64,000 nt of DNA from Peptostreptococcaceae bacterium (GTDB taxonomy: Bacteria > Bacillota > Clostridia > Peptostreptococcales > Peptostreptococcaceae). The notes beneath the pieces were generated by a model, which was not told the DNA's origin, did no database searches, and saw only the letters and a list, made by a program, of their open reading frames with translations. The stretch spans positions 1 through 64,000 of the forward strand of contig JAOARY010000069.1 of assembly GCA_025210335.1 (NCBI GenBank). The letters are read 5' to 3'. The translations under genes were made by a program, and so were the position numbers. Below, one piece after another: positions 1 to 9,222 of this stretch. How positions within the stretch are numbered: position 1 is the first letter of the stretch; each line of letters begins with the position of its first letter.

Positions 1-296
1 ATATGGTACTGGCTTGGCCAACTGCTGAAATTGCAGTTATGGGACCACAAGGTGCTGCAAATATTATATTTAGAAAAGATATAAAAGATGCAGATGATCC
101 AGTTGCGATGAGACAACAAAAAATACAAGAATATACAGATGAATTTGCGACACCTTACAAAGCAGCAGAAAGAGGTTATGCAGACGATATTATAGAGCCT
201 GCATTTACAAGAATAAGACTTGCAGATGCATTTGATTTACTTTCTTCAAAAAGAGAAAGTAACCCAGCTAAGAAACATGGAAATATACCTCTATAA
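1..296 (+). CDS. mmdA: Carboxyltransferase subunit of Na+-pumping decarboxylase, 3' end
   Basis: This is the last ~98 residues of a biotin-dependent acyl-CoA carboxyltransferase (methylmalonyl-CoA decarboxylase alpha or a close relative). The 5' end lies outside the window. The segment LAWPTAEIAVMGPQGAANII is the typical C-terminal part of the carboxyltransferase fold. The subunit moves carboxylate from the acyl-CoA to the biotin on the carrier subunit. The three genes that follow encode the oadG-like anchor, biotin carrier and membrane pump, so this is a complete mmdADCB-type operon apart from the missing start. Whether the substrate is methylmalonyl-CoA or glutaconyl-CoA cannot be settled from this fragment. 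Confidence 0.9.
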   Translation, partial: MVLAWPTAEIAVMGPQGAANIIFRKDIKDADDPVAMRQQKIQEYTDEFATPYKAAERGYADDIIEPAFTRIRLADAFDLLSSKRESNPAKKHGNIPL

Positions 297-322
297 AACT
301 ATTATGTAGGAAGGTGAATAGT

Positions 323-715
323 ATGGATTTAGTTGTACTTTTAGACAAAATGTCTACAGATATAAAGTCACTATCATATAATGAGAAGATGTTAGGTTGT
401 TTGATAGTAACTATTCTTGCTATGGTAATAGTTTTTACGGTATTAGTACTTCTTATGTTTATAGTAAAAACAATGAAAAATTTTGCAAATAAACCTAAAA
501 AAGAAGAAGTTATAGTGAAAACTAAAGCTGTAGAAGAAGTTGTAGAAGAAGTTGAAGCTGATGACAAAGAATTAGTTGCTATTATAAGTGCAGCTGTTGC
601 AGCAAGTTTAAATACTTCTACTAGCAAGATTATAGTAAAAAGAATCGAAAGATTAAGTGAAGATCCTGCTTGGGCTCAAGCTGGTAGGATAGAACAAATG
701 GGATTAAGTAAATAA
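323..715 (+). CDS. OadG/MmdD-like membrane anchor subunit
   Basis: Small subunit (130 residues) of the sodium-translocating decarboxylase. It has one membrane span at about residues 24-48, an acidic Glu/Val-rich linker, and the family's C-terminal block (ELVAIISAAVAASL, then PAWAQAGRIEQM). In this family it holds the carboxyltransferase and the membrane pump together. The ATG at 323 is preferred over an in-frame GTG at 314 because AGGAAGG (308-314) is then 8 bases upstream. It lies between mmdA and the biotin carrier gene. Confidence 0.85.
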   Translation: MDLVVLLDKMSTDIKSLSYNEKMLGCLIVTILAMVIVFTVLVLLMFIVKTMKNFANKPKKEEVIVKTKAVEEVVEEVEADDKELVAIISAAVAASLNTSTSKIIVKRIERLSEDPAWAQAGRIEQMGLSK

Positions 716-762
716 TAAACAATTCATTAAAAATAGATTGAGGTTTTTAAGGAGGATATATA

Positions 763-1167
763 ATGACTAGAAATTTTAATGTTACTGTAAATGGTGAAAC
801 GTATAGTGTGGAAGTTGAAGAAATAAAATCAGAAGGTAGTGTAGCAGCTCCTGCTGTTAGTAGACCAGCTCCAGTATCAAAACCAGCACCAAAACCAGCA
901 GCGCCAAAGGCAGCAGCTCCTAAAAAAGCAGCACCAAAGCCAGTTGCAGCAGGTGCAAGTACAATTGATGCTCCAATGCCAGGAACAGTATTAGATATAA
1001 AAGTAAAAGAAGGCGACTCAGTTAAAGAAGGACAAGTTGTCGTTATTCTTGAAGCGATGAAGATGGAAAATGAATTAATGGCACCATGTGATGGTGTAGT
1101 AGCTTCTATAAACGTTGAAAAAGGTGCATCGGTTAATCCAGGAGAAGTTTTAGTATCTATTAACTAA
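763..1167 (+). CDS. mmdC: Biotin carboxyl carrier subunit
   Basis: Carries biotin between the carboxyltransferase and the membrane decarboxylase. The 134-residue protein has a short N-terminal segment, an Ala/Pro/Lys-rich flexible linker (about residues 28-64) and a C-terminal biotinyl domain. The biotinylated lysine should be K100 in EAMKMENE. A strong AAGGAGG lies just upstream of the ATG. The biotin ligase gene (birA, 4675) lies about 3.5 kb downstream, past an inserted mobile element, so attachment enzyme and substrate are near neighbours. Pyruvate or oxaloacetate carriers look similar; the neighbours argue for the decarboxylase. Confidence 0.9.
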   Translation: MTRNFNVTVNGETYSVEVEEIKSEGSVAAPAVSRPAPVSKPAPKPAAPKAAAPKKAAPKPVAAGASTIDAPMPGTVLDIKVKEGDSVKEGQVVVILEAMKMENELMAPCDGVVASINVEKGASVNPGEVLVSIN

Positions 1168-1199
1168 AGAAAATAATAAAGCGGAAAGGAGATGTACCG

Positions 1200-2417
1200 A
1201 TGTTAGATGTATTGATTAATTTCTACAAATCAACGGGCTTTTCGGCTATAACTGGTCCACAAATCATAATGATTGTGGTTGCTTGTATATTCTTATACTT
1301 AGCAATAGCCAAAGGTTTTGAACCGTTATTATTAGTTCCAATATCTTTTGGAATGTTACTTACAAACTTACCTCTTGCAGGACTTATGGCACATCCAGAA
1401 TCTTTTGTAAGAGTTTATAATCCAGACAGTGCAGAAACAATGAGAATGGCAGCGGATGGATTTTTAAAATTTGATGTTATGACTAAGCTTCCAGGTGGAC
1501 TTTTACATTATCTATTTTTAGGTGATGAACTTGGAATATTCCCACCACTTATATTTATGGGTGTTGGAGCTATGACTGACTTTGGTCCACTTATTGCAAA
1601 TCCAAAGAGTTTACTTTTAGGTGCAGCAGCACAAGCTGGTATATTTTTCACTTTTGTTGGTGCAATAATCATGGGATTTGATGCTCAAGCAGCATCAGCA
1701 ATTGGTATAATTGGTGGTGCAGATGGACCTACAGCGATATTTTTGGCAACTAAATTAAAGCCAGAACTTCTTGGACCTATTGCCGTTGCAGCATATTCAT
1801 ATATGGCACTTGTACCTGTAATACAACCGCCTATAATGAAATTATTTACAACAAAAGAAGAAAGACAAATTAAAATGAAGCAATTAAGAGTTGTAAGTAA
1901 GAAAGAAAAAATATTATTTCCAATAATAGTAACAATTGTTGTATCTTTAATATTACCACCAGCAGCAACTTTAATTGGTATGCTTATGCTAGGGAATTTA
2001 TTTAAAGAATGCGGTGTTACAGATAGACTTACAAAAACAGCTACAAATGAACTTATAAATATTGTTACAATCTTCCTTGGTCTTTCAGTTGGAGCAACTG
2101 CTAGAGCAGAAGATTTCTTAAAAGCAGAAACATTAAAGATTTTAGGTCTTGGTGTAGTTGCTTTTGGAATAGGAACAGGTTGTGGAGTTTTACTTGCTAA
2201 ACTTATGAACAAATTCTTAGATGAACCTATAAATCCTCTTATTGGTTCAGCTGGAGTTTCAGCAGTACCTATGGCAGCAAGAGTTTCTAATAAGGTAGGA
2301 CAAGAAGCTAATCCTTCTAATTTCTTACTTATGCATGCTATGGGACCAAATGTTGCTGGGGTAATAGGTTCAGCAGTAGCAGCAGGTGTACTTCTTAGTT
2401 TATTTGGACCTAAATAA
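1200..2417 (+). CDS. mmdB: Na+-translocating decarboxylase beta (membrane pump) subunit
   Basis: Polytopic 405-residue protein of the OadB/GcdB/MmdB family. It decarboxylates carboxybiotin and couples this to Na+ export. The family signature [10 protein letters not shown] is present at about residues 172-181, including the conserved Asp of the ion path, and several hydrophobic spans flank it. Length is normal. GGAAAGGAG sits just upstream of the ATG. It is the last gene of the operon and is followed by a terminator hairpin. Confidence 0.92.
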   Translation: MLDVLINFYKSTGFSAITGPQIIMIVVACIFLYLAIAKGFEPLLLVPISFGMLLTNLPLAGLMAHPESFVRVYNPDSAETMRMAADGFLKFDVMTKLPGGLLHYLFLGDELGIFPPLIFMGVGAMTDFGPLIANPKSLLLGAAAQAGIFFTFVGAIIMGFDAQAASAIGIIGGADGPTAIFLATKLKPELLGPIAVAAYSYMALVPVIQPPIMKLFTTKEERQIKMKQLRVVSKKEKILFPIIVTIVVSLILPPAATLIGMLMLGNLFKECGVTDRLTKTATNELINIVTIFLGLSVGATARAEDFLKAETLKILGLGVVAFGIGTGCGVLLAKLMNKFLDEPINPLIGSAGVSAVPMAARVSNKVGQEANPSNFLLMHAMGPNVAGVIGSAVAAGVLLSLFGPK

Positions 2418-2425
2418 TATAAATT

Positions 2426-2459
2426 AAACTGTCTTAATTTTTTTAAGGCAGTTTTTTTA
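2426..2459 (+). terminator. Rho-independent terminator of the decarboxylase operon
   Basis: The stem AAACTGTCTT / AAGGCAGTTT (one G-T pair) has a T-rich loop and is followed by a run of Ts. It lies nine bases after the mmdB stop. Confidence 0.85.
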
Positions 2460-2634
2460 TATTTAAAAACAAAATAGATAAAAGATAATTCACAGAATTT
2501 GGGCGTGAAGCCCATTCCTTTAGGTGTGGGAGGGATAGCCCTAGCTTCGCTACCTCATTTCTGAAATAAATTTGAAAACAAACATCTCAAATAAAACAAT
2601 TAGTAATATACATAAATTGTGTTATACTTAACTC

Positions 2635-3034
2635 ATGAATGAATATAGAAAAACCAAAACAACCATATCTTTAATAAACTATCATTTTGTATTTTGTCCT
2701 AGATATAGAAGAAAAATATTCTTAATACCTAATATTGAAGAACGATTTAAATACATGGTCAATTTTATATGTGACGAGATGGATATCGATGTCATAGCTA
2801 TTGAGTGTGCCAAAGACCATGCCTATATATTTTTAAATTGTCTTCCAACATTAAGCCCTGCTGACATTATGCGAAAGATAAAAGGTGTAACAAGCAGAGT
2901 TCTAAGAGATGAATTTGAACAATTGTCAAAAATGCCTAATTTGTGGACTAGAAGCTATTTTGTATCCACAGCAGGAAACGTATCTAGCGAAACTATAAAA
3001 GAAATACGTTGAAAACCAAAAAACAAGATACTAA
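2635..3034 (+). pseudogene. tnpA: IS200-type Y1 transposase TnpA, frameshifted before the catalytic Tyr
   Basis: The open frame runs to a TGA at 3010-3012 and ends ...ETIKEIR. One base out of frame, 3005-3034 reads YVENQKTRY then stop, which is the normal C-terminus of this family. A one-base insertion in the AGAAATAC stretch near 3001-3006 explains this. The lost segment contains the Tyr that acts as nucleophile in Y1 transposases. The metal-binding HUH motif, normally H-x-H after an Asp, reads DHAYIF here, so the second His is also missing. The N-terminal part (LINYHFVFCPRYRRKIF) is otherwise typical. Two independent lesions suggest an inactive gene. Confidence 0.85.
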
Positions 3035-3054
3035 CAAAAGTGAGTTGAGTATTT

Positions 3055-4443
3055 ATGAGTAACTTTTGTATAACATTTAAACTTAATACTGAACAATATC
3101 AAGAAGATATTTTAAACAAAAGGTTTGAAATTGGTAGAAAAATATATAATTCTTTAGTCAATATAACTAAAAAGCGTTATAAAGAAATTATTAAGACTAA
3201 AAGATATAGAACTATTAAGTCAGAATTAAAAGTCTTATATGGAAAAACTGACAAAACCAAAATAAAACATCAAAAAGAACTATATAAAGAACTTAATCAA
3301 ATTTATAAAGATTATAGACTCAATGAATACTCATTTCATGCTGATGTTAGAGATATGCAAAGATTCTTTAAGAAAAACATCGATTCCAACACGTCCCAGA
3401 AGATAGCAACATATCTTTGGAAAGCATATGAAAAACTATTATTTGGTGATGGTAAACAAATCCACTACAAAAAGTATGACACTTTAAAATACAACAACCC
3501 TTATGAATATCAAGCTATGCTACGTAAGATAAAATATTGCAGAGTCGTAAGGAAGTTTCTTAAAGGTAGATATAAATTCTATTTGCAATTAGTTCTTGAA
3601 GGAGTACCTCCTACAAAAGTTAATAAAGACACTGGTAAGCTTAAGCGTCAAGTTGGCAGTGGTGATGTAGGTTTAGATATTGGCACTCAAACTATTGCAA
3701 TATCAAGCAAGTCGAATGTTAAACTATACGAATTAGCAAATAGAGTACAAAATATAGAAAATGAAAAAAATAAAATACAAAGATATATGGATAGGAGCAA
3801 AAGAGCTACTAATCCCAATAATTTCAATAAAAATGGTACTATTAAATGTGGTGTTAAATTAAAATGGATGTTTTCTAATAACTATCTAAAAGCTAGATAC
3901 AAAATAAAAGAACTACATCGCAAGCAAGCTGATATTAGAAAACTACAACATGAGATATTAGCAAATGAGATTATAAGTCTAGGTGATAATATCTATGTTG
4001 AAACCATGAATTTCAAAGGATTACAAAAGAGAGTCAAAGAAACAACAGTAAGTGAAAAAGGTAAAATCAATAGAAAGAAACGTTTTGGCAAATCATTGGC
4101 AAACAAAGCTCCTTCAATGTTATTAACAATTATAGATAGAAAACTAAAATATCATGGTTTAAGCCTAATCAAAGTTGACACCTATAAAGTTAAAGCTTCA
4201 CAGTACAACCACATTAACCAAAGCTGTAATAAAAAGAAACTTAGTCAAAGATGGAACTATTTTAAAGATATCAAGGTACAAAGAGATTTATATTCAGCAT
4301 TTTTAATTATGAACGTAAATAGTGATTTAATTAGTATAGATAATGATAAATGCAATACTACATTTGATAATTTTTATAAGCTACACAATATTGAGATTGA
4401 AAGATTAAGCAAATTAAATAATCTATCTAGTATAGGGATCTAA
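3055..4443 (+). CDS. tnpB: TnpB-type RNA-guided nuclease of IS605 family, zinc finger absent
   Basis: The 462-residue protein has the split RuvC-like core: Asp in VGLDIGTQT (about residue 207), Glu in VETMNFKGL (about 317) and Asp in VQRDLYSAF (about 408). These match the D-E-D catalytic set. The CxxC...CxxC zinc ribbon usually found between the second and third motifs is replaced by a Lys/Asn-rich stretch with a single Cys (QSCNKKKLSQRW). This looks like a clade feature rather than decay, because the flanks are intact. The start is the ATG at 3055. A structured RNA region follows the stop, as expected for an omega-RNA. Confidence 0.8.
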   Translation: MSNFCITFKLNTEQYQEDILNKRFEIGRKIYNSLVNITKKRYKEIIKTKRYRTIKSELKVLYGKTDKTKIKHQKELYKELNQIYKDYRLNEYSFHADVRDMQRFFKKNIDSNTSQKIATYLWKAYEKLLFGDGKQIHYKKYDTLKYNNPYEYQAMLRKIKYCRVVRKFLKGRYKFYLQLVLEGVPPTKVNKDTGKLKRQVGSGDVGLDIGTQTIAISSKSNVKLYELANRVQNIENEKNKIQRYMDRSKRATNPNNFNKNGTIKCGVKLKWMFSNNYLKARYKIKELHRKQADIRKLQHEILANEIISLGDNIYVETMNFKGLQKRVKETTVSEKGKINRKKRFGKSLANKAPSMLLTIIDRKLKYHGLSLIKVDTYKVKASQYNHINQSCNKKKLSQRWNYFKDIKVQRDLYSAFLIMNVNSDLISIDNDKCNTTFDNFYKLHNIEIERLSKLNNLSSIGI

Positions 4444-4612
4444 AACTATAAAACGGTTTTGAAACGAGCCGTATACTATCATTAATGGATTGGTTGCAAT
4501 CCTTGATAGTGAAAGTCTTAGGGAAAATAATTAGTGTATATATTCTTTTAAGATGTATAAGAAAGTTATTTAGTACCTAAGAACCCCTTGCCTTTAGGCA
4601 TGGAAGTTTCAG
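4444..4612 (+). ncRNA. Candidate omega-RNA of the TnpB element
   Basis: The tract between tnpB and the right end is rich in pairing. ACTATCA (4475-4481) pairs with TGATAGT (4504-4510), and inside it GGATTG (4487-4492) pairs with CAATCC (4497-4502). TCTTAGG (4516-4522) can pair with CCTAAGA (4576-4582). The terminal hairpin is at 4586-4603. Known omega-RNAs start in or near the 3' end of tnpB and run past the element's right end into the flank, which becomes the guide. Function here is inferred from position and structure. Confidence 0.45.
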
Positions 4613-4674
4613 AAGACAATTTTTAGTTGGTATAATTAAAGTTGGTTAAAATCTTTTATGTAGGGAGATTAAAT

Positions 4675-5637
4675 ATGAAAAAACAAATATTAAAATATTT
4701 AATAGAAAAGGATGATTTTATATCTGGAGAAGAGCTTTCTAATATATTTAATGTATCAAGAACTGCAATTTGGAAACATATAAATAATTTGAAAAAAGAA
4801 GGCTATTTAATTGAATCTGTAAATAAAAAAGGTTATAAACTTTTAAATAGACCAGATATATTAGATGAAAATATAATAAAAGAAGATTTAAAAACAAAAA
4901 ACTTTGGAAAACATATATATCATTTTGAAAGCTTGGATTCAACTAATGATTATATAAAAAATAATTATTTGAAATTAAATGATAAAGATATTATAATTGC
5001 TGAAGAACAGACAAAGGGTAGAGGAAGAACCAATAGATATTGGCATTCAAAAAAAGGGGAAGGTATTTGGATGAGTATGTACTTAAAGCCTGATATACTA
5101 CCTTTTAAAGCACCAATAATAACTCAATTAACAGGAGCTAGTATAATTAAAGCGCTTGATAATTTAGGCGTTAAAACGAGTATAAAATGGCCTAATGACA
5201 TATTTTTTAATGGTAAAAAATTATGCGGGATTCTAACGGAGATGAAACTAGAAGTAAGTGATTTAGAATATATAATTGTTGGAATTGGAATGAATGTAAA
5301 TTCTCTTGATTTTGATGATGAGATAAAAAATATAGCAACATCCATAAAAGCAGAAGGCTTTGATATAAAAAGGGTGGATATTATAAGAGAAATATTAAAA
5401 GAATTTGAGAATTTTTATATTGATTATATAGAAAATGAAAACAAATCTTTTATGGATATATGTAAAGAAAGATCAAATATTGTAGGTGAAAATATATTTG
5501 TTATAAAAAATAATGAAAAAATAAAAGCAAAGGCAATTGATTTAAATAAGGATGGAAATTTAATTGTTTTATATGAAGATAAAAAAGAAGAAGAATTATT
5601 TTCTGGTGAAGTATCAATAAGGAAAGATGCTAAATAA
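4675..5637 (+). CDS. birA: Bifunctional biotin ligase / biotin operon repressor
   Basis: Activates biotin with ATP and attaches it to carrier proteins such as the one at 763. The N-terminal winged-helix segment (FNVSRTAIWKHINNLKKEGY, about residues 25-44) marks the class II form, which can also repress transcription. The catalytic loop GRGRTNR and the KWPNDIFFNGKKLCGIL block are present, followed by a C-terminal SH3-like part. The ATG at 4675 is chosen over an upstream TTG (4642) because GGGAG (4663-4667) is well placed for it. About 320 residues is the usual length. Confidence 0.93.
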   Translation: MKKQILKYLIEKDDFISGEELSNIFNVSRTAIWKHINNLKKEGYLIESVNKKGYKLLNRPDILDENIIKEDLKTKNFGKHIYHFESLDSTNDYIKNNYLKLNDKDIIIAEEQTKGRGRTNRYWHSKKGEGIWMSMYLKPDILPFKAPIITQLTGASIIKALDNLGVKTSIKWPNDIFFNGKKLCGILTEMKLEVSDLEYIIVGIGMNVNSLDFDDEIKNIATSIKAEGFDIKRVDIIREILKEFENFYIDYIENENKSFMDICKERSNIVGENIFVIKNNEKIKAKAIDLNKDGNLIVLYEDKKEEELFSGEVSIRKDAK

Positions 5638-5660
5638 AAATATTTAAAGGGGAAATGAAT

Positions 5661-6629
5661 TTGAATAGTGATATTTTTAGTATAAAGGGAATTAAAATTG
5701 GTCAAGAACAAGATGATAAAGCCTTAACTGGCTGTACTGTGATATTGTGTGAAAATGGAGCAACCTGTTCGTGTGATATAAGAGGTGGGGCTCCAGGAAC
5801 TAGAGAAACAGACTTGTTAAACCCTATAAATACAGTTGATAAAGTTCATGCATTAGTATTATCAGGAGGTTCTGCTTTTGGTCTTGAATGTATGAGTGGT
5901 GTTATGAATTTTTTAGAGGAAAAAAATATAGGTTTTGATGTAGGAGTTACTAAAGTACCAATAGTAACAGGTGCTGTGTTGTTTGATTTGACAATAGGTG
6001 ATTATAAAATTAGACCTAATATGAATATGGGGTATAAAGCTTGTTTAAATGCAAATGATAAGATATTAGATGAAGGTAATTTTGGTGCAGGTTGTGGTTG
6101 TTCTATTGGAAAAATTAGAGGTAAAAAATATTCAATGGCAAGTGGAATTGGGTCTTATACATTAAAATCAGGGGATTTAATTGTAAGTGCGATAGTTTGT
6201 GTAAATGCATTTGGTGATATAATAGAGGATTCTAAAATTATAGGCGGAGCATTAAATGATGAATTAAGCGGTTTTATAAATACATCCAATTATCTAATTC
6301 AAAATGATAAGGAATTATCATTTGATATGAAAAATACAACAATAGGAGCTATCATAACGAATGCTAAATTAGATAAAGCTAAATGTAAAAAGGTTTCACA
6401 AGTTGCTCATAATGGTTATGCTAGATCTATAAATCCAGTACATACAGGTTTTGATGGAGATAGTATATTTACATTAGCCACAAATGAAATAGAAGAAAAA
6501 GATATAAATAAAATAAGTATAATGGCATCAAAAGCTATGGAAAAAGCAGTAATAAAGGCTTTTAAAGTTTCAAGTTCAAAAGATGGTATAAAATCTTTTG
6601 AGCAATTAAATGAAAATAATAATATCTAA
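5661..6629 (+). CDS. P1-family (DmpA-like) self-processing peptidase
   Basis: Ntn-fold hydrolase of peptidase family S58, which cleaves itself into two chains and acts on peptides or small amides. Visible motifs are RGGAPGTRETDLL near the N-terminus, VLSGGSAFGLECMSGV, and NTTIGAIITNAKLDK at about residue 225. In this family the autocleavage exposes a Ser/Thr nucleophile at that last motif; here it would be Thr. The C-terminal block PVHTGFDGDSIF is also present. The TTG at 5661 has AAAGGGG 8 bases upstream; the ATG at 5655 would be only 2 bases from it. The natural substrate is unknown. Confidence 0.8.
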   Translation: MNSDIFSIKGIKIGQEQDDKALTGCTVILCENGATCSCDIRGGAPGTRETDLLNPINTVDKVHALVLSGGSAFGLECMSGVMNFLEEKNIGFDVGVTKVPIVTGAVLFDLTIGDYKIRPNMNMGYKACLNANDKILDEGNFGAGCGCSIGKIRGKKYSMASGIGSYTLKSGDLIVSAIVCVNAFGDIIEDSKIIGGALNDELSGFINTSNYLIQNDKELSFDMKNTTIGAIITNAKLDKAKCKKVSQVAHNGYARSINPVHTGFDGDSIFTLATNEIEEKDINKISIMASKAMEKAVIKAFKVSSSKDGIKSFEQLNENNNI

Positions 6630-6704
6630 AAATAGGAATTTAATAAATCGTATTAAGATGATATAATGATATAGATTCTTATAAAAAACAAAAGGGGTGT
6701 TTAA

Positions 6705-8261
6705 ATGAGGAAAATAATTAGTTTTATTATGATTTTTATTATTTCGTTAACATTTGTTGCATGTAACAATAATAAGGAAGGGAAAGGAGAAAAAAAAGAA
6801 GCTTTATTGATTTATGGTAGTGCATCAGATTATTCAAGAATTAATCCTGCAATCGATGAACATGGAGAGATACATTCTTTAATATTTAGAGGACTTACAA
6901 AACATGATGAAGATGCAAATATTGTAATGGATATGGCAAAAGAAATAACAGTATCAAATGATTTTTTAAGATATGATATAGAATTAAAACAGGGTATTAA
7001 ATGGCATGATGGAGAAGAATTTAATTCAGAAGATGTAAAGTTTACATTGGATAGCATTAATGATTCTAAAAATTTATCAGAAATAAGTTCTAATTATAAA
7101 GAAATAAAAGAAGTAGTGATAAATAATGATTATAATTTAACTTTGATTATGAAAAATAAATGTAGTGCTATTATGGATTATCTTTCAATAGGAATGATTC
7201 CAAAGCATGTATTTAAGGAGTATCCAATATATAAAGATGAAGCAAATAAAAATCCAATAGGAACTGGTCCATACAAACTAACTAAATGGGAAAATGGTTC
7301 GTACATAGAGTTACAAGCTTTTGATGATTTTTATGGAAGTAAAGCAAGCATAGATAAAGTGGTTTTTAAAATAATTCCAGATGAAAAAATGAGACTTTTA
7401 CAATTACAAAGTGGAGAAATTAATTTAACACAATTAGAACCAAGAGATTTAAAAGCAATTGATAGTGAAAAATTAAATATATATGAAAGACAAACTGCGG
7501 ATTACAGAGGTGTTATGTTTAATTTTTCAAAAGATATATTTAAGGATAATAATTTTATAAAAGCAATGTGTTATGCAATTGATAAAGATAAAATAATAGA
7601 AGTAACATTGGATAACAAAGGACAAAAAGCATATAGTCCGCTTCAAAAAAGCAAATATTATCTTGATTTAGAAGAAAAATATGATTTTGATATTCAAAAA
7701 TCTAAAGAGTTATTATTAAATAATGGATATGTATTTGACAATAAAAATAAACTTATGAAAAATGGTGAAAAAATAGAATTTAGGCTTACTGTTTTTGAAG
7801 GAGATCCAATAAGAGTGGACATGGCAAAAATGGTTGCAGCTAATTTGCAAGACATTGGAATAAATGTGATTTTAGATATAAGTTCAAAAATTGATTGGGA
7901 CAATTTAGACGCCTTTTTAATAGGTTGGGGAAGTCCTTTTGATCCAGATGATCATACTTATAAAGTATTTAATTCAAATGAAATAGAGACTGGTATGAAT
8001 TTAAATTTTTATAAAAATGAAGTTGTTGATGAGGCATTAGAAAATGCAAGAAAGTATATTGATTATGAAAAGAGAAAGACATATTATGATAAGTTCCAAA
8101 TAGCTATGAATGAGCAACCTCCATTTGCTTTTATTGCATATATAGATTCTCTTTATGCTTCAAATTTAAATATAAAGAATTTGAATAATAATATTTTAGG
8201 CCATCATGGTGTTGGATTTTTATCTAATATAGAAGAGTGGGAGATTGAAGTTGAAAATTAA
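6705..8261 (+). CDS. Peptide/nickel-type ABC transporter substrate-binding lipoprotein
   Basis: A 518-residue extracytoplasmic binding protein of the SBP_bac_5 family (OppA/DppA/NikA). The signal peptide ends in a lipobox (TFVAC, Cys about residue 20), so it should be anchored to the outer face of the membrane. Typical blocks include LKQGIKWHDGEEFNSEDVKFTL and NPIGTGPYKLTKWENG. Two permease genes follow with overlapping ends. No ATPase genes (D and F) are present in the cluster. The ligand, whether peptide, opine or metal chelate, cannot be predicted. Confidence 0.88.
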   Translation: MRKIISFIMIFIISLTFVACNNNKEGKGEKKEALLIYGSASDYSRINPAIDEHGEIHSLIFRGLTKHDEDANIVMDMAKEITVSNDFLRYDIELKQGIKWHDGEEFNSEDVKFTLDSINDSKNLSEISSNYKEIKEVVINNDYNLTLIMKNKCSAIMDYLSIGMIPKHVFKEYPIYKDEANKNPIGTGPYKLTKWENGSYIELQAFDDFYGSKASIDKVVFKIIPDEKMRLLQLQSGEINLTQLEPRDLKAIDSEKLNIYERQTADYRGVMFNFSKDIFKDNNFIKAMCYAIDKDKIIEVTLDNKGQKAYSPLQKSKYYLDLEEKYDFDIQKSKELLLNNGYVFDNKNKLMKNGEKIEFRLTVFEGDPIRVDMAKMVAANLQDIGINVILDISSKIDWDNLDAFLIGWGSPFDPDDHTYKVFNSNEIETGMNLNFYKNEVVDEALENARKYIDYEKRKTYYDKFQIAMNEQPPFAFIAYIDSLYASNLNIKNLNNNILGHHGVGFLSNIEEWEIEVEN

Positions 8262-9222
8262 AAATAATATAGGAAGATTTCTTTTAACTATATTCATTTT
8301 AACTTTTTTTGTATATTTATTTTCATATTTTGCACCAATAGATCAATCAAAGGCGTTTTATGGAAATACAGCATCCAGAATAAGTACTAAGAATAATGAA
8401 TTTTTAAAAAAGGAGTTTAGTTTAAAAAATGAAAATATTATAAAAGGATATGTAAAATGGAGCTTAAACTTTTTAAAGTTTGATATGGGTTATTCTTTAA
8501 AGTATTCAACTGATGTCAAAACTATTTTATTTAAAGCCTTAAAAAATAGTTTTCTGTTAAATTTTATAGCTTTTTTAATACTTATAATTTTAACTCCTAT
8601 AATGACATATTTGAGTTTTAGTAATAAATTGAAATTTATTGGAAACCTGCTAAATTTAATTAGCAGGCTTTCCTTTTGTATTCCTGAATTTTGGTTGATT
8701 ATATTTTTAACTTATATTTTCAGTTTTAAATTTAGAGTATTTTCTTCATCTTTTGATATTTTTGCAACTGACTATATTTCGTATATAAAATCACTTGCAA
8801 TACCAATAATAGTAATAGTAATATCTCATATAGGATATTATTGTGGATATTTACAAAAAGAAGTTGAGGATGAACTTAAAAAAAACTATGTGTTATATCT
8901 TAGAGCTAGAGGATTTTCAAGTCCATATATTTTCTTTAAACATATATTAAAAAAATCAATACCATCATACCTTAGTTTTTTTTCAAATTCATTTATACAT
9001 TTGATATCAGGTTCTTATACTATTGAATATATGTTTTCATATCCAGGTATGGGAAAGATACTAATAGAAAGTGCAAAAACGGGAGATTATAACTTACTTC
9101 TTAGTTGTGTTACTATAACAGGTTTAATCGTTATAATAGGATTTTTTATTTGTGAATTCATATCAAATAATGCAGATCCTCTTAGAAGGGATGGTGATAA
9201 TATTGGATTTCACGAAAATTGA
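8251..9222 (+). CDS. Peptide/nickel-type ABC transporter permease, first subunit
   Basis: A 323-residue polytopic permease of the DppB/OppB type. The cytoplasmic coupling (EAA) loop reads YLRARGFSSPYIFFKHILKK, which contacts the ATPase. The TTG at 8251 is preferred over the TTG at 8245 because GGGAG (8239-8243) is then 7 bases away. The gene overlaps the end of the binding-protein gene, so translation is probably coupled. A strong GC-containing hairpin followed by Ts lies inside the coding region (8641-8677). Confidence 0.85.
   Translation: MKIKNNIGRFLLTIFILTFFVYLFSYFAPIDQSKAFYGNTASRISTKNNEFLKKEFSLKNENIIKGYVKWSLNFLKFDMGYSLKYSTDVKTILFKALKNSFLLNFIAFLILIILTPIMTYLSFSNKLKFIGNLLNLISRLSFCIPEFWLIIFLTYIFSFKFRVFSSSFDIFATDYISYIKSLAIPIIVIVISHIGYYCGYLQKEVEDELKKNYVLYLRARGFSSPYIFFKHILKKSIPSYLSFFSNSFIHLISGSYTIEYMFSYPGMGKILIESAKTGDYNLLLSCVTITGLIVIIGFFICEFISNNADPLRRDGDNIGFHEN
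8641..8677 (+). terminator. Terminator-like hairpin inside the permease gene
   Basis: GGAAA-CCTGCTAA / TTAGCAGG-c-TTTCC forms a 13-bp stem with a 6-base loop and one bulged C, then TTTT. It is the strongest hairpin in the transporter operon and lies about 390 bases into the first permease gene. It could reduce expression of the permeases relative to the binding protein. This is inferred from shape only. Confidence 0.45.

Larger units (their letters stand above)
2490..4612 (+). mobile_element. IS200/IS605-family element (damaged tnpA, tnpB, 3' RNA)
   Basis: The element interrupts the interval between the decarboxylase operon and birA. It carries a Y1-type tnpA relic, a tnpB, and subterminal imperfect hairpins at both ends. 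The left hairpin (2511-2530) and right hairpin (4586-4603) both have a CC-TTTA-GG apex, as expected for single-strand-transposing elements. A further small hairpin lies at 2501-2513. The exact ends cannot be fixed without an empty-site comparison. TnpA looks inactive, so mobility would need help in trans. Confidence 0.8.

Noticed and set aside
1685-2515. 276-residue open frame antisense to mmdB
   Set aside because: It mirrors the strongly conserved mmdB coding strand, has no ribosome binding site and runs through the terminator; it is a shadow frame.
9152-9190. GTG/ATG start upstream for the second permease
   Set aside because: It would extend deep into the first permease gene with no ribosome binding site; starts at 9191-9203 are better.
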